A stretch of DNA of 64,000 nucleotides from Adiantum capillus-veneris. Lineage: Eukaryota; Streptophyta; Polypodiopsida; Polypodiales; Pteridaceae. Both the position numbers and the translations under genes were made by a program. The DNA lies in NCBI GenBank assembly GCA_014529385.2, contig CM043950.1, positions 150,722,945 through 150,786,944 on the forward strand, written 5' to 3'. A model generated the notes under the pieces. That model made no database searches. It had not been told where the DNA came from and saw only the letters and a program-made list of their open reading frames with translations. This document shows, piece by piece, positions 32,403 to 45,186 of this stretch (position 1 is its first letter; each line of letters opens with the position of its first letter).

Positions 32403-33165
32403 GAAAGGCTAGCCCACCATTGACGAGCCGATTTTTGGAAGTGCATAGCTACATGGTGTAACTTGGAGGACTCCGTGAAGCCCTCGTCTGCAAAGACCAC
32501 ATCAAATTGTTGGATGAAGACCAATACTTTGTCGGTAGCACCAAAGGTGCCATCATAGGTGATAAAAGAGATACTCTTTCCTCTCTCTTTGAACTTCTTG
32601 AGCTCTTGTGACCTTCGCCATGCAGGGTAAGATTTGCGATGTCCTCCCCTATTGTATTCTCTAGAAGAATAGCCATAGCTTTCATCGGAAGAGGAGGAAG
32701 GTGAAGAAGAAGGAGAAGAGGGTGATCTCTTTCTTGCCTTTTCCTTCCTTTGTTTCCTCTCTTGCCTTTCGGAGTGACGAGGAGAAGGACTATGGGTTAA
32801 CCGTTTTCTCTTGGGAGGAGTTGGCGATCGTTTAGTCCGCTGTCATCGTAGAGCCACATCTTCGGAGGAACTTAGGGATTCATTACTTTCTCGTTCTTTG
32901 GATTCCTCTTCTCGTATGGGAGAGAGTTTTCTTTTGGGGTCTCATCAAGAAGCCTCCTAAGCTCTCTCTCCTCTTGGAGAGGAAAGGAAATCCCATAAGA
33001 ATGAAGTTGTTGAGTAACTTCGGCTTGCAAAGTGGGGTTGCCCATAGCTTGTTGCAACCTAGTAACAAGATAATTAACAAACATGGGGGCCTCATCATTA
33101 GCACCTTCATGTGCAAAATCAAAGTTATCAATGTTCATTCTACTCTTTTGGTTGTTGTCAACCAT
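32403..33165 (-). pseudogene. Gypsy-B gag fragment
   Basis: ATG at 33165 (MVDNNQKSRMNIDNFDFAHE) aligns with the Gypsy-A gag start MADNNQESRMNIDSFDFAHE. The frame breaks at about 32872. Further homologous pieces lie in other frames, ending with FIQQFDVVFADEGFTESSKL and QKSARQWWASL near 32520-32410. It has at least two frameshifts and is truncated. Confidence 0.9.
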
Positions 33166-33569
33166 GCTAATTAAACTTACGTGTTTACTTAGTGTATCCT
33201 TTGGCAATTCAAAACCTTAGTTTCTACTTCTCTTAGCCTTTGAAAATAGGCACTTAAGTATCTACAACCACGACTCGAATTGGTTTATAATAGAGAGTAG
33301 TGGAGTGGGTCTAACATAGCAGAGTTGCTGAGGGATAGCTTCTTTCGGACTTCTTATGGCTCAATAATGGTAAAGCTGTAGGCAAGTCTAAAAAGACTCC
33401 ATTATTAAGACCAAAGCTCCCAAGAAGGTGTAAACCATATCCCACATAGTGGGCTCAACAAAACCGATAATAGATCCCAGTCCCACTTACCCTAATATAA
33501 TTAACAAAACCAACCACTAATAGGCTTCTTGAGGACCTCTCTTCTTAAGCAAGAAAAGAGAAACCAAAT

Positions 33570-33581
33570 GCTCTGATACCA
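33570..33581 (-). promoter_or_regulatory. Gypsy-B primer-binding site
   Basis: GCTCTGATACCA on the plus strand, i.e. TGGTATCAGAGC on the element strand. Confidence 0.9.
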
Positions 33582-33582
33582 A

Positions 33583-35309
33583 TGTAATGGAAATGGTCTA
33601 TGAACTTTGAGAGTAGCGGAATTAGGGAATTAGATAAAGCACATTTGTGAGATTACTTTGTGAGCATAGCGGGTGAATTTAATTGATGGTAGCAACATAA
33701 ACATGGTACTTGGTTAACTTGGCATGACCAACACTTTTGCAAAAGAGAGAGTTTAGCGAACATGACAACAATAAGGACTGGATTCATACGGAGCCCGGTC
33801 CCCCCTCCAATAGGCATTTGTATTATAGTTTCTCCCATCAAGAGAGACTTGGTACAATAGAATCTTTGTGTTCCTTGTGACCTAGGTGATGCAATGAAGA
33901 TGGAAAGCTTCATGCATCACACACATAACATAAACTTTGTAGAAAGCATGAACTATCCCAAGCCTCAGTCCCAAGGCCTCAAACACCTTTGAAGGTGGAG
34001 AGAGCTAGCGGGGAATGAGGGTAGGGAAGAGGAAGAAGAAAAATTCCTTAGGAGAAAGAAATTGTCCCTCACTTATCATCACTCTTCTTGCTAGCATACA
34101 TGATAGCTAAGTAATGAAGATGAAGAAGATGACAAGATTAAGAATTGAAGCATGGCTCTTCATAGCCAAGAGTGTTGGTGTAGGCTCTCACTTCTCACAA
34201 GCTTGGAGAAGGAGGTGGAGTTCCTCTACCTTCACTAAGTGAGAATGTCCCAAAAAAGTGAGAGTGTGAGAGGTGTACACCCCCCAGCATGCCCCTTGCT
34301 TGCTTTGGGCGAGTTCTCATGCCTCAAGCTTATTGGACCCCTCTCCCCCTAGCCAATTACATGCAACATGCATTTCAAGCACATGGCTAGTCTTTGGACA
34401 AGTGTCCTCCTTACCCCTTTGAGAGAGAGAGCTTAAAAATATCTATATATTTTTTGAATGGAACTAGAAGCTCATTGGACCTCTCTTTAGCTCAACCAAT
34501 GGCATTCAAGCACACCATGTGGCTAAGCATAGGGAGAGTCTGACATGTCTCCATGTACCCCTTGACAAAAGGGGGTGCCCTTTGGGTGAGTGGGAGGTTA
34601 AATCAAAGATTCCCCTAACTTTGGGGCATTCCCCCTCGTTTGTAGGGTCTCTTTTTGACTCAAGCACCTTACCCCCCATGCATGGGAAGCTTCTCAAGCA
34701 CCTTCCTCATTAAGCATGACAAGCATGTTGGAATCAGGGTTGCAGAGAAACACACACAGCTTGGAGAAGACGAAGGAAGCTCAAGGCACACAATAGAGAG
34801 TGTGTTATTTAGTATGCAATGGAACGATAGATAGCCCTAGAGTAATGGGCGTATATACAATGCTCGGGGGAAAAAACCTCCCAAAGAGGGAAAAAATGCA
34901 CCGGCGGTCCTAGTATGTTCACACACATCACTATCACATGTATATGGTAACAAAGCACCTCAAGCACCTTAGTCATCAAGCATGACAAGCACCTCAAGCT
35001 TAGGTCGGGTTCCCACCTCAAGCTCAACCCTAGCTTGCCTAAGGTGCCTAAGGTCAAAGGACTTTTAATACTAACCATTGGAGGTCTTTAATGAAGCTAA
35101 CCCTAAGGCCTTTTAAGCTCCATTAGTTAGCCTTGCTCTTTGACATACCGTGTCTCATTTGGACCCCTTTACCATTGGCCCTGTGTTGGGATAGATCCAT
35201 AAGCACATGTCTATATTCTAACCCTTGTTCTCGTTTATTCTCCCATTTTAAATGATCAGTTTAATATGAGAAAATCATTTGGGTTGGTTAGATATTAGAT
35301 TTTATGACA
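33583..35309 (-). repeat. Gypsy-B 5' LTR, carrying a solo LTR
   Basis: From TGTAATGG at the primer-site end to ATTTTATGACA. Without the inserted 227-bp LTR and its 5-bp duplication it is 1,495 bp, against 1.6 kb in Gypsy-A. It shares the LTR minisatellite and promoter-side sequence but is clearly diverged. Confidence 0.9.
34726..34952 (-). mobile_element. Solo LTR of the Copia-B family
   Basis: 227 bp, same length and ends as the Copia-B LTRs and about 95% similar by eye. AAGCA lies on both sides (34721-34725 and 34953-34957), an exact target duplication. A solo LTR results from recombination between the two LTRs of a former complete insertion. It sits inside the Gypsy-B LTR. Confidence 0.97.
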
Positions 35310-35460
35310 CCTAGAGTGGATGATATTTTATGCTACAAACTTTTGTTGTTTTTTCTTGATTGTATGACAAAAAGAACCCTTGTGCTATGTATTGTAACTC
35401 CCTTTTCTTTCTACCATATTCCTTCCACCATAGTGGGTCACTTATAAAGACAAAGCTAAG

Positions 35461-36033
35461 CTAGAATAGGTCATTGCTCTTCAACTCTGGTGGTGATGTA
35501 GGAGCTGGGTGTGTTTGAAGGCGTGCTATCAAGGGGAGGGGCCTTTGTGTTGCTTGTAAGGAGAGGTCGTGTGTGGTAGCCTTGTCGTAGCAGGGGGCAT
35601 GATCTGCACGATAGAAAGTTGTTGGGGGTGCTTGCTCGCTTACTTTGCACTCCTCCTTCTGCACCTTTGTCGACCTCTACTTTTTTGGGCTTTGGGAGGG
35701 GCAACTCCTCCCTACTCCCCAAGGAGTTTCTTTGCTGGATGGATCTTGTTGGTTTACTACTTGTTGGTTGCTATAGTTTGTGGCATGTTTTGGTGGCTCA
35801 ATGGCGGTAAGCAAGTTGTTCATGTAGGGTTGTGGCTCCCCTATATTAGCCTGATTCCATGGGATATCTGGTTGTTGGCTATTACCTTGCTTCTTCGGGG
35901 GTCGCAGCATTTGGTGATTTTGTTTCCTTGGAGGATGGGGGCATGCTTGCTTTTGGTGGTAGCTGAAGTACATATGGTGGCACTCTCTCCCTCTTTGGCT
36001 CCTTCTTGGTGGTGACGGAGGCTCAAACTCCAC
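35461..36033 (-). pseudogene. Pro/Gln-rich broken frame, unknown
   Basis: Two minus-strand frames (36033-35677 and 35664-35461) are in the same phase and separated by one TAG, giving about 191 codons. The text is rich in Pro, Gln, His and Lys (PPRRSQRGRECHH, HPPRKQNHQMLRPPKKQ, ATQRPLPLIARLQTHPAP). Such composition is common in linker or N-terminal parts of plant retroelement gag, but no domain is recognisable. Plus-strand frames over the same bases are likely shadows. Confidence 0.35.
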
Positions 36034-36202
36034 CCATATGTCACTATAAGTTCTCGTGTTGCTTAGTATATTGGTGTTTCGGGTTGTTGGATGGGGATAG
36101 CCTCTTATGTTGAGATTGAATGACTTCTCTTTTGATATGATATCTATGGTATGCTGATAAGTTCTTTTTGAGGGTGATTTTGGATGGGACTAGCCTCTCG
36201 TT

Positions 36203-36278
36203 GGTGCAGCTAAAGTATGTCGACCATAGCAGAGGGAACAAGCAGATATGTGTGGGCTAGTAGGTTCAAGGCAAAGGG
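36203..36278 (+). repeat. Copy 1 of a 77-bp direct repeat
   Basis: GGTGCAGCTAAAGT..GTCGACCATA..ACAAGCAGATATGTGTG..GCTAGTAGGT..CAAGGCAAAGGG, matched by 39506-39582 with few differences. It may be a remnant of LTRs around the gag-like relic between them. Confidence 0.85.
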
Positions 36279-38353
<2,075 letters not shown>

Positions 38354-39354
38354 ATGGAGCTAAATGTTGGCTTTATTTTCACAGGGATTGAAGACCCGGA
38401 AGATTGGGTAGCAGATTTTGAGCCATGGATGCTGTCAATGCATATAGTGACAGACACAGAAAAGTTGTAGACGATGCCACTGCTGATGCACGGACGTGTG
38501 AGGGTCTGGCTTGACGGTCTAAAGAATGGCGATCAAGGCTCATGGCTAGGCTCATTTTCTTGGGCAATTTTGAAAGATGGTTTCTTTGGCAAAAGTTGGT
38601 GCGAAGTTGAAGGCATTGCGTCAAGATGTAAGTCAAGATTTCTTGGTTTTCCTTGAGCAATTTGAAGCTTGTTGGAGGTAGCTAGAGGTTGCTACAGGGT
38701 TTAACAACAACCATTACTTCAAAATGTTGAAGTTCCTTGATTGGAGAAGGTGGACATTGGTGTGGATAGCTATGATGATATGGTGTATTTGGCGAAAGTG
38801 AAGAGCAAGAAGGTAAAGCAAAAGCTGGAGTTGGGCTTGCTAAAGAGTGCACATTATGTGCGTGTGATAGTGGCAATGTGTTTTATGGTTCAATAAAAGG
38901 TGGTGCCGGTTGTTCAAAGTGTGGAACCTATTGAGGTAAGGCTAATGGTCAATTATGCCCCTTGGAAGTCTAGTTTATGATATGCCTATGCCGATGGATG
39001 ACGAGCTTGTCAACGAGGATAAGCATTCCAACTGAAGTTGGATCTCAAGAGATGCATGAGGAGGTAAGAGAGCCTGTTTTTGTGGAGGTTATGCATGAAA
39101 AGGTAGCAGAGTGTGGCCAAATTGCAGATGCCAAAAGACTGGAAGTGGGTGAACAGTATGTGCGGAGCCAAGATCATGGTCAGGATTTTGTGGAACAAAA
39201 AGGAGATGAAGATGCATATACGGAGTTGGTATATGGTGATGATGGTGAAGATACAAGTTTGAGTTTTTGGGAGACAAGCAAGGAGGATAGAGCATATGAG
39301 TCCACATCCTATGGAGAGCAGACTGATTTCGATGATCCTATGCTGGTAGAGTAA
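38354..39354 (+). pseudogene. Retrotransposon gag-like relic with acidic tail
   Basis: ATG 38354 opens MELNVGFIFTGIEDPEDWVA. The same frame crosses one stop (TAG at about 38467) into MPLLMHGRVRVWLDGLK and GDQGSWLGSFSWAILKD, a pattern like Ty3/gypsy capsid (small, W-x-x-x-[FL], A-x-x-W). A frame change near 38580 leads to KLKALRQDVSQDFLVFLEQF. A final frame (38977-39354) is strongly acidic (GDEDAYTELVYGDDGEDTSL). No zinc knuckle, protease or RT follows before the 77-bp repeat at 39506. It may be a gag-only non-autonomous element. Confidence 0.55.
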
Positions 39355-39505
39355 GGCTACCTTGTAGTAAGAGACATGTTTTATCCATGTGGTAGCAGGT
39401 TTTGTGTGTGTATAGAGTGCTTGCGTAGTGTGGCATTTATTTTAGGTCAATAAGCATGTAAGTTTGGTTGAGTATAAATGTTCCACAAGGGAGTTGGGAA
39501 ATGAT

Positions 39506-39581
39506 GGTGCAGCTAAAGTGTGTCGACCATAGGAGAAGGGCACAAGCAGATATGTGTGAGCTAGTAGGTGCAAGGCAAAGG

Positions 39582-39582
<1 letters not shown>
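39506..39582 (+). repeat. Copy 2 of the 77-bp direct repeat
   Basis: Direct partner of 36203-36278, 3.3 kb downstream. It is interrupted on its right by the CT microsatellite. Confidence 0.85.

Positions 39583-39583
<1 letters not shown>

Positions 39584-39628
<45 letters not shown>
39584..39628. repeat. (CT)n microsatellite
   Basis: Perfect CT run of about 45 bp at the boundary of the LTR fragment. Confidence 0.95.
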
Positions 39629-39631
<3 letters not shown>

Positions 39632-40003
39632 AGACAAGAGGGGATTGGATCATGCAACTCACCACCCAAACATGCCCTGTATAGGCCCTTATCTTTGCTA
39701 ATAATAGGACCCCCTTTATTGCATGTCCATCCTGGCCCTTGGCCTGCCTATTCTTACTCTAGGCCTGACATTACTCCCCCCTTGGAGAAAAGTTTTCATC
39801 CTCAAAAACAAAAGTGGCGTTATCTTTATAAAAACACTATTGTTTTCCACAGTGGAATCCTTCATGGATTCAACTGTACATTTGACCGAAACACGGTTCA
39901 GTAGGAGGTTCAATGAAATGAAGAAGAACATGTTCAATGAAATCAAGAAGAACATCTTAATTTTTGACATTGTTGTCCCTTTGCAAAACTATTTTGTGAA
40001 ACC
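39629..40003 (-). mobile_element. Fragment of the short-LTR gypsy-type family (3' LTR plus 3' internal end)
   Basis: On the minus strand this matches 52616-52980: an internal 3' end, a polypurine tract (CCAAGGGGGGAGTAA, 39771-39785) and an LTR of about 142 bp beginning TGTCAGGCCTAG (39770 down to about 39629). A 24-bp internal duplication (AACATGTTCTTCTTCATTTC region) distinguishes it. The rest of the element is missing. Confidence 0.85.
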
Positions 40004-40514
40004 GGCCCATACTCAACATAGTGTGTAAACTCTATCTATAACTCACTAGACTATGCTAAACGAGTTATCACGACTAAGAGGTGTCCAAAAAAGAAAACCT
40101 CTTCTCACTTTCCATGGAATCAACATGCTGACATAACTCATCACTAAAGATCAAGTCCTTGACTTGTTATCATTTCTCATCAGTAGACAACCCCACCGTA
40201 ACTGTTGATTGGGGTTGAGATCCTGAGTTTAAACATGAAGGGACTAAACTTAGTCTCGGAACATGCTTTGCCTCATGGTAAACAAACTCCAACTAGAGAG
40301 ATAACCTTTCCAATTGGATTGCTTGTTGCAACGTACGTGCTTAACATATCCTTGAGCACAAGATTAATAATTATAGTTTTCCTATCCTCTCTAGATGACT
40401 AGCAGCACTAAGGTGTGTTTTCCCAATATCTACAAATAGTTCTCCAAAATGACTGGTAAAGAGGGATCACAATTCTTGCAACATTGCTGAGTAACCAACA
40501 ATGTTAGTAACCAG
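40004..40514. other. No gene seen
   Basis: AT-rich; only short frames without motifs. It may be internal sequence of one of the adjacent truncated elements. Confidence 0.35.
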
Positions 40515-40624
40515 CAATGACTGAAGAAGGCTAAGGACATTCATCTCAAATGCTCTTCCACCTCGACGAACCAGCTTCAACTCAATAGCTTCCGAGGACG
40601 GAATCTACATCAGGAAGGGGGGCA
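40515..40624 (+). repeat. Truncated internal 3' end preceding the left LTR
   Basis: From GCAATGACTGAAGAAGGCTA to the polypurine tract AGGAAGGGGGGCA, essentially identical to 45077-45186. Confidence 0.9.
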
Positions 40625-41190
40625 TGTTAACCCTCACGGCACACGGACACCCTATGATCTATAAACGTTGTATTATTTAGAGTCAGGTACCGGGCTTGTC
40701 GGACCAATAGAGAAAGGTAGAGTGATCGCCGATGAGAGGCGCACTTTAACTTGGACATTCAAGGGATTAGTTGGTTACGCATGGGCGCCCAAGTGTGAAT
40801 GGGGTGAGCTCCTATAAAAGCCAACTAAACCTAATTTTTACTCATTCTCTCATTTGTGCAATTGAAGAGTGCTCTTGCTCCATCTCCATCTTCTTCTTCT
40901 TCACCTCCTTGTGTGTGTGTGTGTGAGAGAGAGAGAGAGGGAGAGTGTGTGTGCGATCGAGCATTACGAAGGCACGACGGCGGCGAAGCGGTTGAGCGCG
41001 GCACGACTGCAGCTTCTTCTTCATCGCGGCGAGGAATCCACCACGAAGGCGAGCGTAGAGCGGTGAGTGACACACCCTTTGTTCTCTTGAGCTTGCTAGT
41101 TTAGGCTTGTTGTGTTCTTGGAGCCGTTTGTGGCTCGCATACGGTGTATTGGCAAGTCCCTTGCTTCGACAGTGCGGCAAGGAGCGCACA
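40625..41190 (+). repeat. Left 566-bp LTR
   Basis: Contains TATAAAA at 40813-40819 as probable TATA box and a (GT)n(GA)n tract at about 40911-40940 downstream of it. Confidence 0.95.
40813..40819 (+). promoter_or_regulatory. TATA box of the left LTR
   Basis: CCTATAAAAGCC within the LTR, conserved in the right LTR at 45375-45381. It suits the U3/R boundary of an RNA polymerase II promoter. Confidence 0.7.
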
Positions 41191-41194
41191 TTTT

Positions 41195-41213
41195 TGGCGC
41201 CGCTGCCGGGGAT
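41195..41213 (+). promoter_or_regulatory. Primer-binding site, tRNA-Asp type
   Basis: TGGCGCCGCTGCCGGGGAT, four bases after the LTR. It is one base different from the TGGCGCCGTTGCCGGGGA site known from Athila/Tat-type plant elements. Confidence 0.85.
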
Positions 41214-42051
41214 ATGCCCTACACTAAGCTCGGTTAGCACTTTACGCTTCCTTGTGGTGCAATTTCTATCATAGGAAAGGCAGGGAAGGAGTGTGTGGAA
41301 GGTTTCTTTTTTTTGCGTTTTCTGCAATTGCTGTCAAGTTTCAATTTCTGCTATTGTCTGCGTTTTTTCAATTTCTGCAATTTCTGCATTTTCAAGTTCG
41401 GCGTTTTCAATTTCTGCAATTTTCTGCATTTCTGTCAATTTTCTGCAATTTCTGCGTTTTCTACAATTTCTGCGTTTTTTCCTGCAATTTCTGCGTTTTT
41501 TTCCTGCAATTTCTGCAATTAAAAACGCGAGCGAGTGGGCGGCGATATTTTTCGAAAATAAAAAACGTGACTCTTAAAACGGACGGGTTGGTTTGTATAA
41601 AAGATAGATCGGGATCGGGATCATTTTCCCAAGCCCAAGCCCAAGCCCAAGCCCAAGCCCAGGCCCAGGCCCAGGCCCAGGCCTCAGTCCTATGATATAT
41701 ACTAGACTCACTCTTATATATATACCCTACTCCCTCAAGAGAGAATGAGAGCATGTGGGACAAGTCCTCCACTCTCCTCCTTTCTCTTCCCACTTGCACC
41801 CTTAGACTTTCTAGTTTGGGCCTAGTTCCCTACTGGAAATTGACAGTTTTAGGGATTCCGAGGGCATAGAGTGACCAAACGGAGGGCTGTAACACGACCC
41901 TCTGACCGATACGCTCGTTTTGAGCTATCACACGGCCCATTCCATGACACGCTCTAAAAAATCTAGCAAAAAAACAAACAAAAAACACGCTAAAAACTAG
42001 TCACAAGGCCTCCTAGAGCAGCTTTTTGACACCTTAGGGTATCAGAAGCAC
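41214..42051 (+). repeat. Leader with TTTCTGCAA and CCCAAG tandem repeats
   Basis: Many copies of a TTTCTGCAATT/TTTCTGCGTTT unit lie at about 41335-41520. A hexamer array (CCCAAG)n passing into (CCCAGG)n lies at about 41628-41682. Otherwise non-coding. Confidence 0.85.
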
Positions 42052-43575
42052 ATGCACTTACGCTCTGGGCGGGTGCTAGAACACGAGCATATTGAGGGTG
42101 CCTCTGTTCATACGGACACCCATTACCCATCCACGATAAGCTCTAGACCCTCAGCGGGGACACAAGGTAGCACCACCCAAGACCCTAAAATAGCCGCTAG
42201 TGACTCCTCCTCCGACTCAGAAATCATGGAAGCATACCCTACCCAAAACACTGAGAGAGAAGGCCATGCACCTCACGAAGCTCCACAGCCTAGTACTAGT
42301 ATGTTTAGCCGTTTCATGGAAACATTAGGTAGAGCTACTCGCTCGGAACCTGATGCAAATGAAGCACACGAAGAGGATGGGTTGGACTCTGACACACCTC
42401 TACGATACCCCATTGAGTTAAATAGTGCCTATGGAAAAGTGCTATATAACGCCTTATTGGACACGGGTGCTAAATACAATCTGCTATCCTATGGGGTGTG
42501 GTGTCAGTTAGGGAAGCCACCTCTATCTGAGAGTATTATCCAAGTCAAGGGTGTCAACAAGAAAAAAACTACGGTTTTTGGAATCTGGCACACTTCTGTC
42601 AGTTATGACAATGGGGTGGTAGCTCAAGACTTTTTGGTCATGCCTACTGGAACTATGGAGGGTAATATAAACCTAGGCCGCACGTGGATGATAGCCACCA
42701 AATGCACTATTGATTGGGGGACTGGGGGTGTTACAACGCAAAAACCAACTCTTAGCCCTACCACTCAAGCCATAGTCCCTCAGATATTGCCCAAGGAAAT
42801 AAAACCCAAGACATTGCATGTCCAGGAGGTTGAACCATACGTCCCCATAGCCCAACTCTCTAGAGCTTCAACTGATGTAGTTGAAAGAAAGCTTGAGACA
42901 CACAAGAACCATCCTAATATAACAGAGAAAACATACAAGTGGGTCCCTAAAACCTCTGTAGTGAGCATGGTTAGTGCTAAAAAACAGAAGCCTTATAAGA
43001 AACGTACCACTCGCTCCAAGAAAAGTAAAGAAACGCTGCGTTGGATTCCTAAACGACTATTGGAAGCCCAAGGCTACTATCAAGGAAATGATCAAATCTG
43101 GGTGCCAAAACGTAGATTGTCCTCTTACCTATCACCTGACCCAAGTGAGCCCAATCCCGTAGTTCCAAAACGAATCAATGATCGTGGAAAGAAAAAAATC
43201 ACAGAATGCTACACACCTAGTCCAGAGCTAGTTTGGGTACCAAAGAAAGAACGATTTGTTCCACCTAGCTCAGGAAGGGGAGAGTCCCATGAAGATTCTA
43301 GCTCATCATGTAATACATCCATAGAGGTAAAAGCTTCTACACCGCCTCCATCTATAGTAGTGGACCTCAATGAAGCTACAAAAGAATCCACACCTCCCAG
43401 TGTTCAAGAATCACCTAATGAACCACTTCAAGCTCGATCCTGGGAGAGTACCTTACCACCCTTGCAGCTTGACAAGGCACCTAGGGTAATAGAAAACTAC
43501 TGGCAAAAATCCTCACCTATTACCAACTGGAACAATTGGTTTCAAAGGGTGACAAGCTCATTTCAAACGGTATGA
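42052..43575 (+). CDS. Retropepsin-like, WVPK-repeat protein of a non-autonomous element
   Basis: 507 codons, intact. The ATG at 42052 (MHLRSGRVLE) is the likely start, following the leader. Residues 1-115 are polar and Ser-rich. About residues 117-225 resemble a retroviral-type aspartic protease: NALLDTGAKYNLLSYGVW with the D-T-G catalytic triplet, a hydrophobic strand block, and GNINLGRTWMIATK like the family's I-x-G-R-x-W end. From about residue 295 a W-[VI]-P-K motif recurs four times (YKWVPKTS, LRWIPKRL, QIWVPKRR, LVWVPKKE) in a Lys/Arg-rich, Ser/Pro-rich tail of about 210 residues. There is no capsid, zinc knuckle, RT or integrase. The protease could process another element's polyprotein; the WVPK tail has no function known to me. 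Confidence 0.85.
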   Translation: MHLRSGRVLEHEHIEGASVHTDTHYPSTISSRPSAGTQGSTTQDPKIAASDSSSDSEIMEAYPTQNTEREGHAPHEAPQPSTSMFSRFMETLGRATRSEPDANEAHEEDGLDSDTPLRYPIELNSAYGKVLYNALLDTGAKYNLLSYGVWCQLGKPPLSESIIQVKGVNKKKTTVFGIWHTSVSYDNGVVAQDFLVMPTGTMEGNINLGRTWMIATKCTIDWGTGGVTTQKPTLSPTTQAIVPQILPKEIKPKTLHVQEVEPYVPIAQLSRASTDVVERKLETHKNHPNITEKTYKWVPKTSVVSMVSAKKQKPYKKRTTRSKKSKETLRWIPKRLLEAQGYYQGNDQIWVPKRRLSSYLSPDPSEPNPVVPKRINDRGKKKITECYTPSPELVWVPKKERFVPPSSGRGESHEDSSSSCNTSIEVKASTPPPSIVVDLNEATKESTPPSVQESPNEPLQARSWESTLPPLQLDKAPRVIENYWQKSSPITNWNNWFQRVTSSFQTV

Positions 43576-45186
43576 TCTACCCAAGGAAGGGGGGAGTGTT
43601 TGCTGACAGTCATCATTCACTTGTTTCCCTCTCAACCTTTTTCCCCTGACCTCTCAATTCCATTCTTAGGGAATGTACATATAAAGCTTTATACTCAAAA
43701 AAAAAAAAAAAAGGAGCAAGAGCAATTAGCAAACGAGTATGCACATTAAAGTCAAAACATTGACTCAGACCTACACATGTCACATCTGGTACAGTGAAAC
43801 AGAAACCTATGCCATGAAACACCTTTGATCCTCATCACTTGAGTGATGGAGGGTAGGTAAGATTAGTACGATAGAGTGTTTCTGTTTTAGAGTTGCGTGA
43901 TTAGCGAAGTTCTCTTTTCCCACTAATGTGCCTCCTGGAGGTATTCCTTTTGTTTCCTAGTGTGTACAGGAGTGTGTTTCTATTGATAGGATTTGGATCT
44001 TCATGGAACCTTCAAATCAAGCGCGACCATCAACACAAACAGGTGTTTCTTGTCCATTAGCATTGCCCTTATCTTTTTGCATCCATGTTTGTCTGCTTTG
44101 ATTGTGATTGGTAGCATAATATTCAGCGCATTGGCTTAGTATCAAACATTTAATTCAATGTAATGTTTTGTCATAATCACTTGTCTAGGTTTAAAAATCA
44201 AGCAGTCCGACTAAGCTAGTTTGACCAAGTTAGGTGTTAGAGATCTTCTCTTAATACCATGGGGAATGCCTTCCTAATAAACAATGGTTACTTAGGTTCT
44301 TAATCTGATTTAGGCAGCATTGTGTGAAATGTACTAGGGCTTTCTAGTGGGCTTAACCCTAGTGACCTTTAGCTTAAGTATTATAAAGGGAGTTTACTAA
44401 TGTGATGAGCCTGGGGAGTGTAACAATGTTATATGACCCCCCAAAGTTACAAAATTAAAATGCTGAAAATGAACAAGCAAAAAATCAAAGTGCCACAATG
44501 TAAAATTTTAAGCTGGAAGAAAAATCTCAGCTTGATTTGGTACTTCACTCACATGTATTGCCTATGGTACTAGAACCCTAGAGGTTCCCAGTGTGGGCGC
44601 TTTTCCTTGAAAAGCAAAAAACCCAAGGCATACAAAATAAGCACACACATCATAATTGAATCACTGTGAAAAGACCTTGGGGGGTCAAAGAAAAAGTAAT
44701 CAGTCAGGCGATGATTTCATGAGAAATTCCTTTTATGGTAGCTTAACTACAAGGTTTTCTAGATATAGCCTCTAGTCAGCCCTTGAACATGAATACTTGG
44801 CTCTCGCGATTAAACAACTTAATTGACCACAGAAAATTAAGAAGCTTACCCATGGTATTAATATTCGATCTCTAGTGCTTTTCGACCGTCAAATTAGTGA
44901 CCCCAGACTTGTTTAATTTTTTGCCTTTACATCTGTTTATGCATTTGATTACATTGCAATTTAATGTTCATTGCTAACAAATTGTTTGAAATTCTTTTAC
45001 CAATCAATGTGTCTACCTAAAACTGCATATGCTTTTTAAGAGAATGCAATTACTGTGCCAATGTTGTTTGATTTTGCAATGACTGAAGAAGGCTAAGGAC
45101 ATTCATCTCAAATGCTCTTCCACCTCGACGAACCAGCTTCAACTCAATAGCTTCCGAGGACGGAATCTACATCAGGAAGGGGGGCA
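43576..45186 (+). other. Non-coding 3' internal region of the same element
   Basis: 1.6 kb with no supported frame. An A16 run (43697-43712) follows ATAAAGC. The last 13 bases (AGGAAGGGGGGCA) form the polypurine tract. Confidence 0.7.

Larger units (their letters stand above)
32403..35309 (-). mobile_element. Gypsy-B, truncated minus-strand relative of Gypsy-A
   Basis: The 5' half of an older element of the same family as Gypsy-A. It has a full 5' LTR (33583-35309), an initiator-Met primer site (33570-33581), a leader, and the first part of gag. Homology ends abruptly at about 32403 inside the capsid domain (after QWWASL), so everything downstream is missing. The LTR contains a later solo-LTR insertion. 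Confidence 0.9.

Noticed and set aside
43697-43712. A16 run after ATAAAGC as a retrocopied poly(A) tail
   Set aside because: It lies inside an LTR element between its ORF and 3' LTR, with no processed-gene sequence before it. Simple A-tract is sufficient.
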